From Aphanomyces cochlioides (taxonomy: Eukaryota; Oomycota; Saprolegniomycetes; Saprolegniales; Verrucalvaceae), in the NCBI GenBank assembly GCA_019828595.1, contig JAHQRK010000009.1:2046001-2110000 (forward strand): a stretch of 64,000 nt of DNA, written 5' to 3'. Below are positions 63,941-64,000 of the stretch, piece after piece. The stretch's first letter is position 1. The number at the start of each line of letters is the position of its first letter. The position numbers were made by a program, and so were the translations under genes. The notes beneath the pieces are model-generated. The model did no database searches, had not been told where the DNA came from, and saw nothing but the letters and a program-made list of their open reading frames with translations.

Positions 63941-64000
63941 TGACGTTGAGTTTGAAAGACCCCCCTCATCAGACTTGCCGAAAAAATTATTCCAACAAAA

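Noticed and set aside
1..64000. CRISPR array, bacterial operons, rRNA genes
   Set aside because: No regularly spaced short repeats, no ribosome-binding-site-led gene strings, no rRNA-like sequence.

Overview
The window looks like a repeat-rich, gene-poor stretch of an oomycete nuclear genome. Four paralogous genes each carry, exactly 11 nt before the ATG, a 19-nt block matching the known oomycete core promoter (GCTCATTYYNCAWTTTNYY, Inr plus flanking region). The copy at 27609-27627 matches perfectly. The transposon set (Ty3/gypsy including a chromovirus, Ty1/copia, pogo/Tigger and jerky-like DDE_1, Tc1/mariner, hAT, KDZ-like) fits an oomycete too. The species cannot be named. There are no prokaryotic features, rRNAs, CRISPR arrays or intact tRNAs.

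Layout. 1-2.2 kb: decayed Copia-A (minus). 2.6-5.3 kb: Tc1 remnant, an 810-bp MITE with perfect 24-bp TIRs, and a broken Tigger-like transposase. 6.8-12.8 kb: Gypsy-A, a structurally complete chromovirus (minus) with 5-bp target duplications but several stops. 13.8 kb: a possible small host gene. 14.6-15.9 kb: dispersed repeats, a MITE and a deleted Tigger. 16.6-39.7 kb: an array of four plus-strand genes or pseudogenes (here SCP-A, B, D and C in map order) for a family of small secreted cationic proteins, interspersed with a hAT element, MITEs, two DDE_1 transposases and Gypsy-B, which sits inside SCP-C. 39.75-45.25 kb: Copia-B (minus). 45.25-52.2 kb: a second copy of the DNA upstream of SCP-D, broken up by tRNA-like and tandem-repeat DNA and by Copia-C (plus). 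52.6-57.5 kb: two adjacent minus-strand, intron-rich genes, the downstream one resembling KDZ-type transposases. 58-61 kb: almost nothing recognisable. 61.3-63.1 kb: 5' part of Gypsy-C (minus). 63.1-63.9 kb: a Myb/SANT-like pseudogene and a repeat also found just downstream of SCP-D.

The most interesting content is the SCP family. SCP-A and SCP-D are intact; SCP-B is frameshifted; SCP-C is frameshifted and split by a retrotransposon. Intact members have a 22-residue signal peptide ending in SGETTA, a variable Ser/His-rich spacer, a conserved cationic amphipathic helix / Pro-Gly hinge / second helix core, and an Arg/Ser-rich tail. Three of four share a paired TGCACC motif 370-670 bp upstream. 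I know no named family that matches. They are candidate secreted effectors or membrane-active proteins, but that function is inference.

A second unexpected signal is a small open frame between the 5' LTR and gag in both Gypsy-A and Copia-B. The two products appear weakly alignable although the elements belong to different superfamilies.
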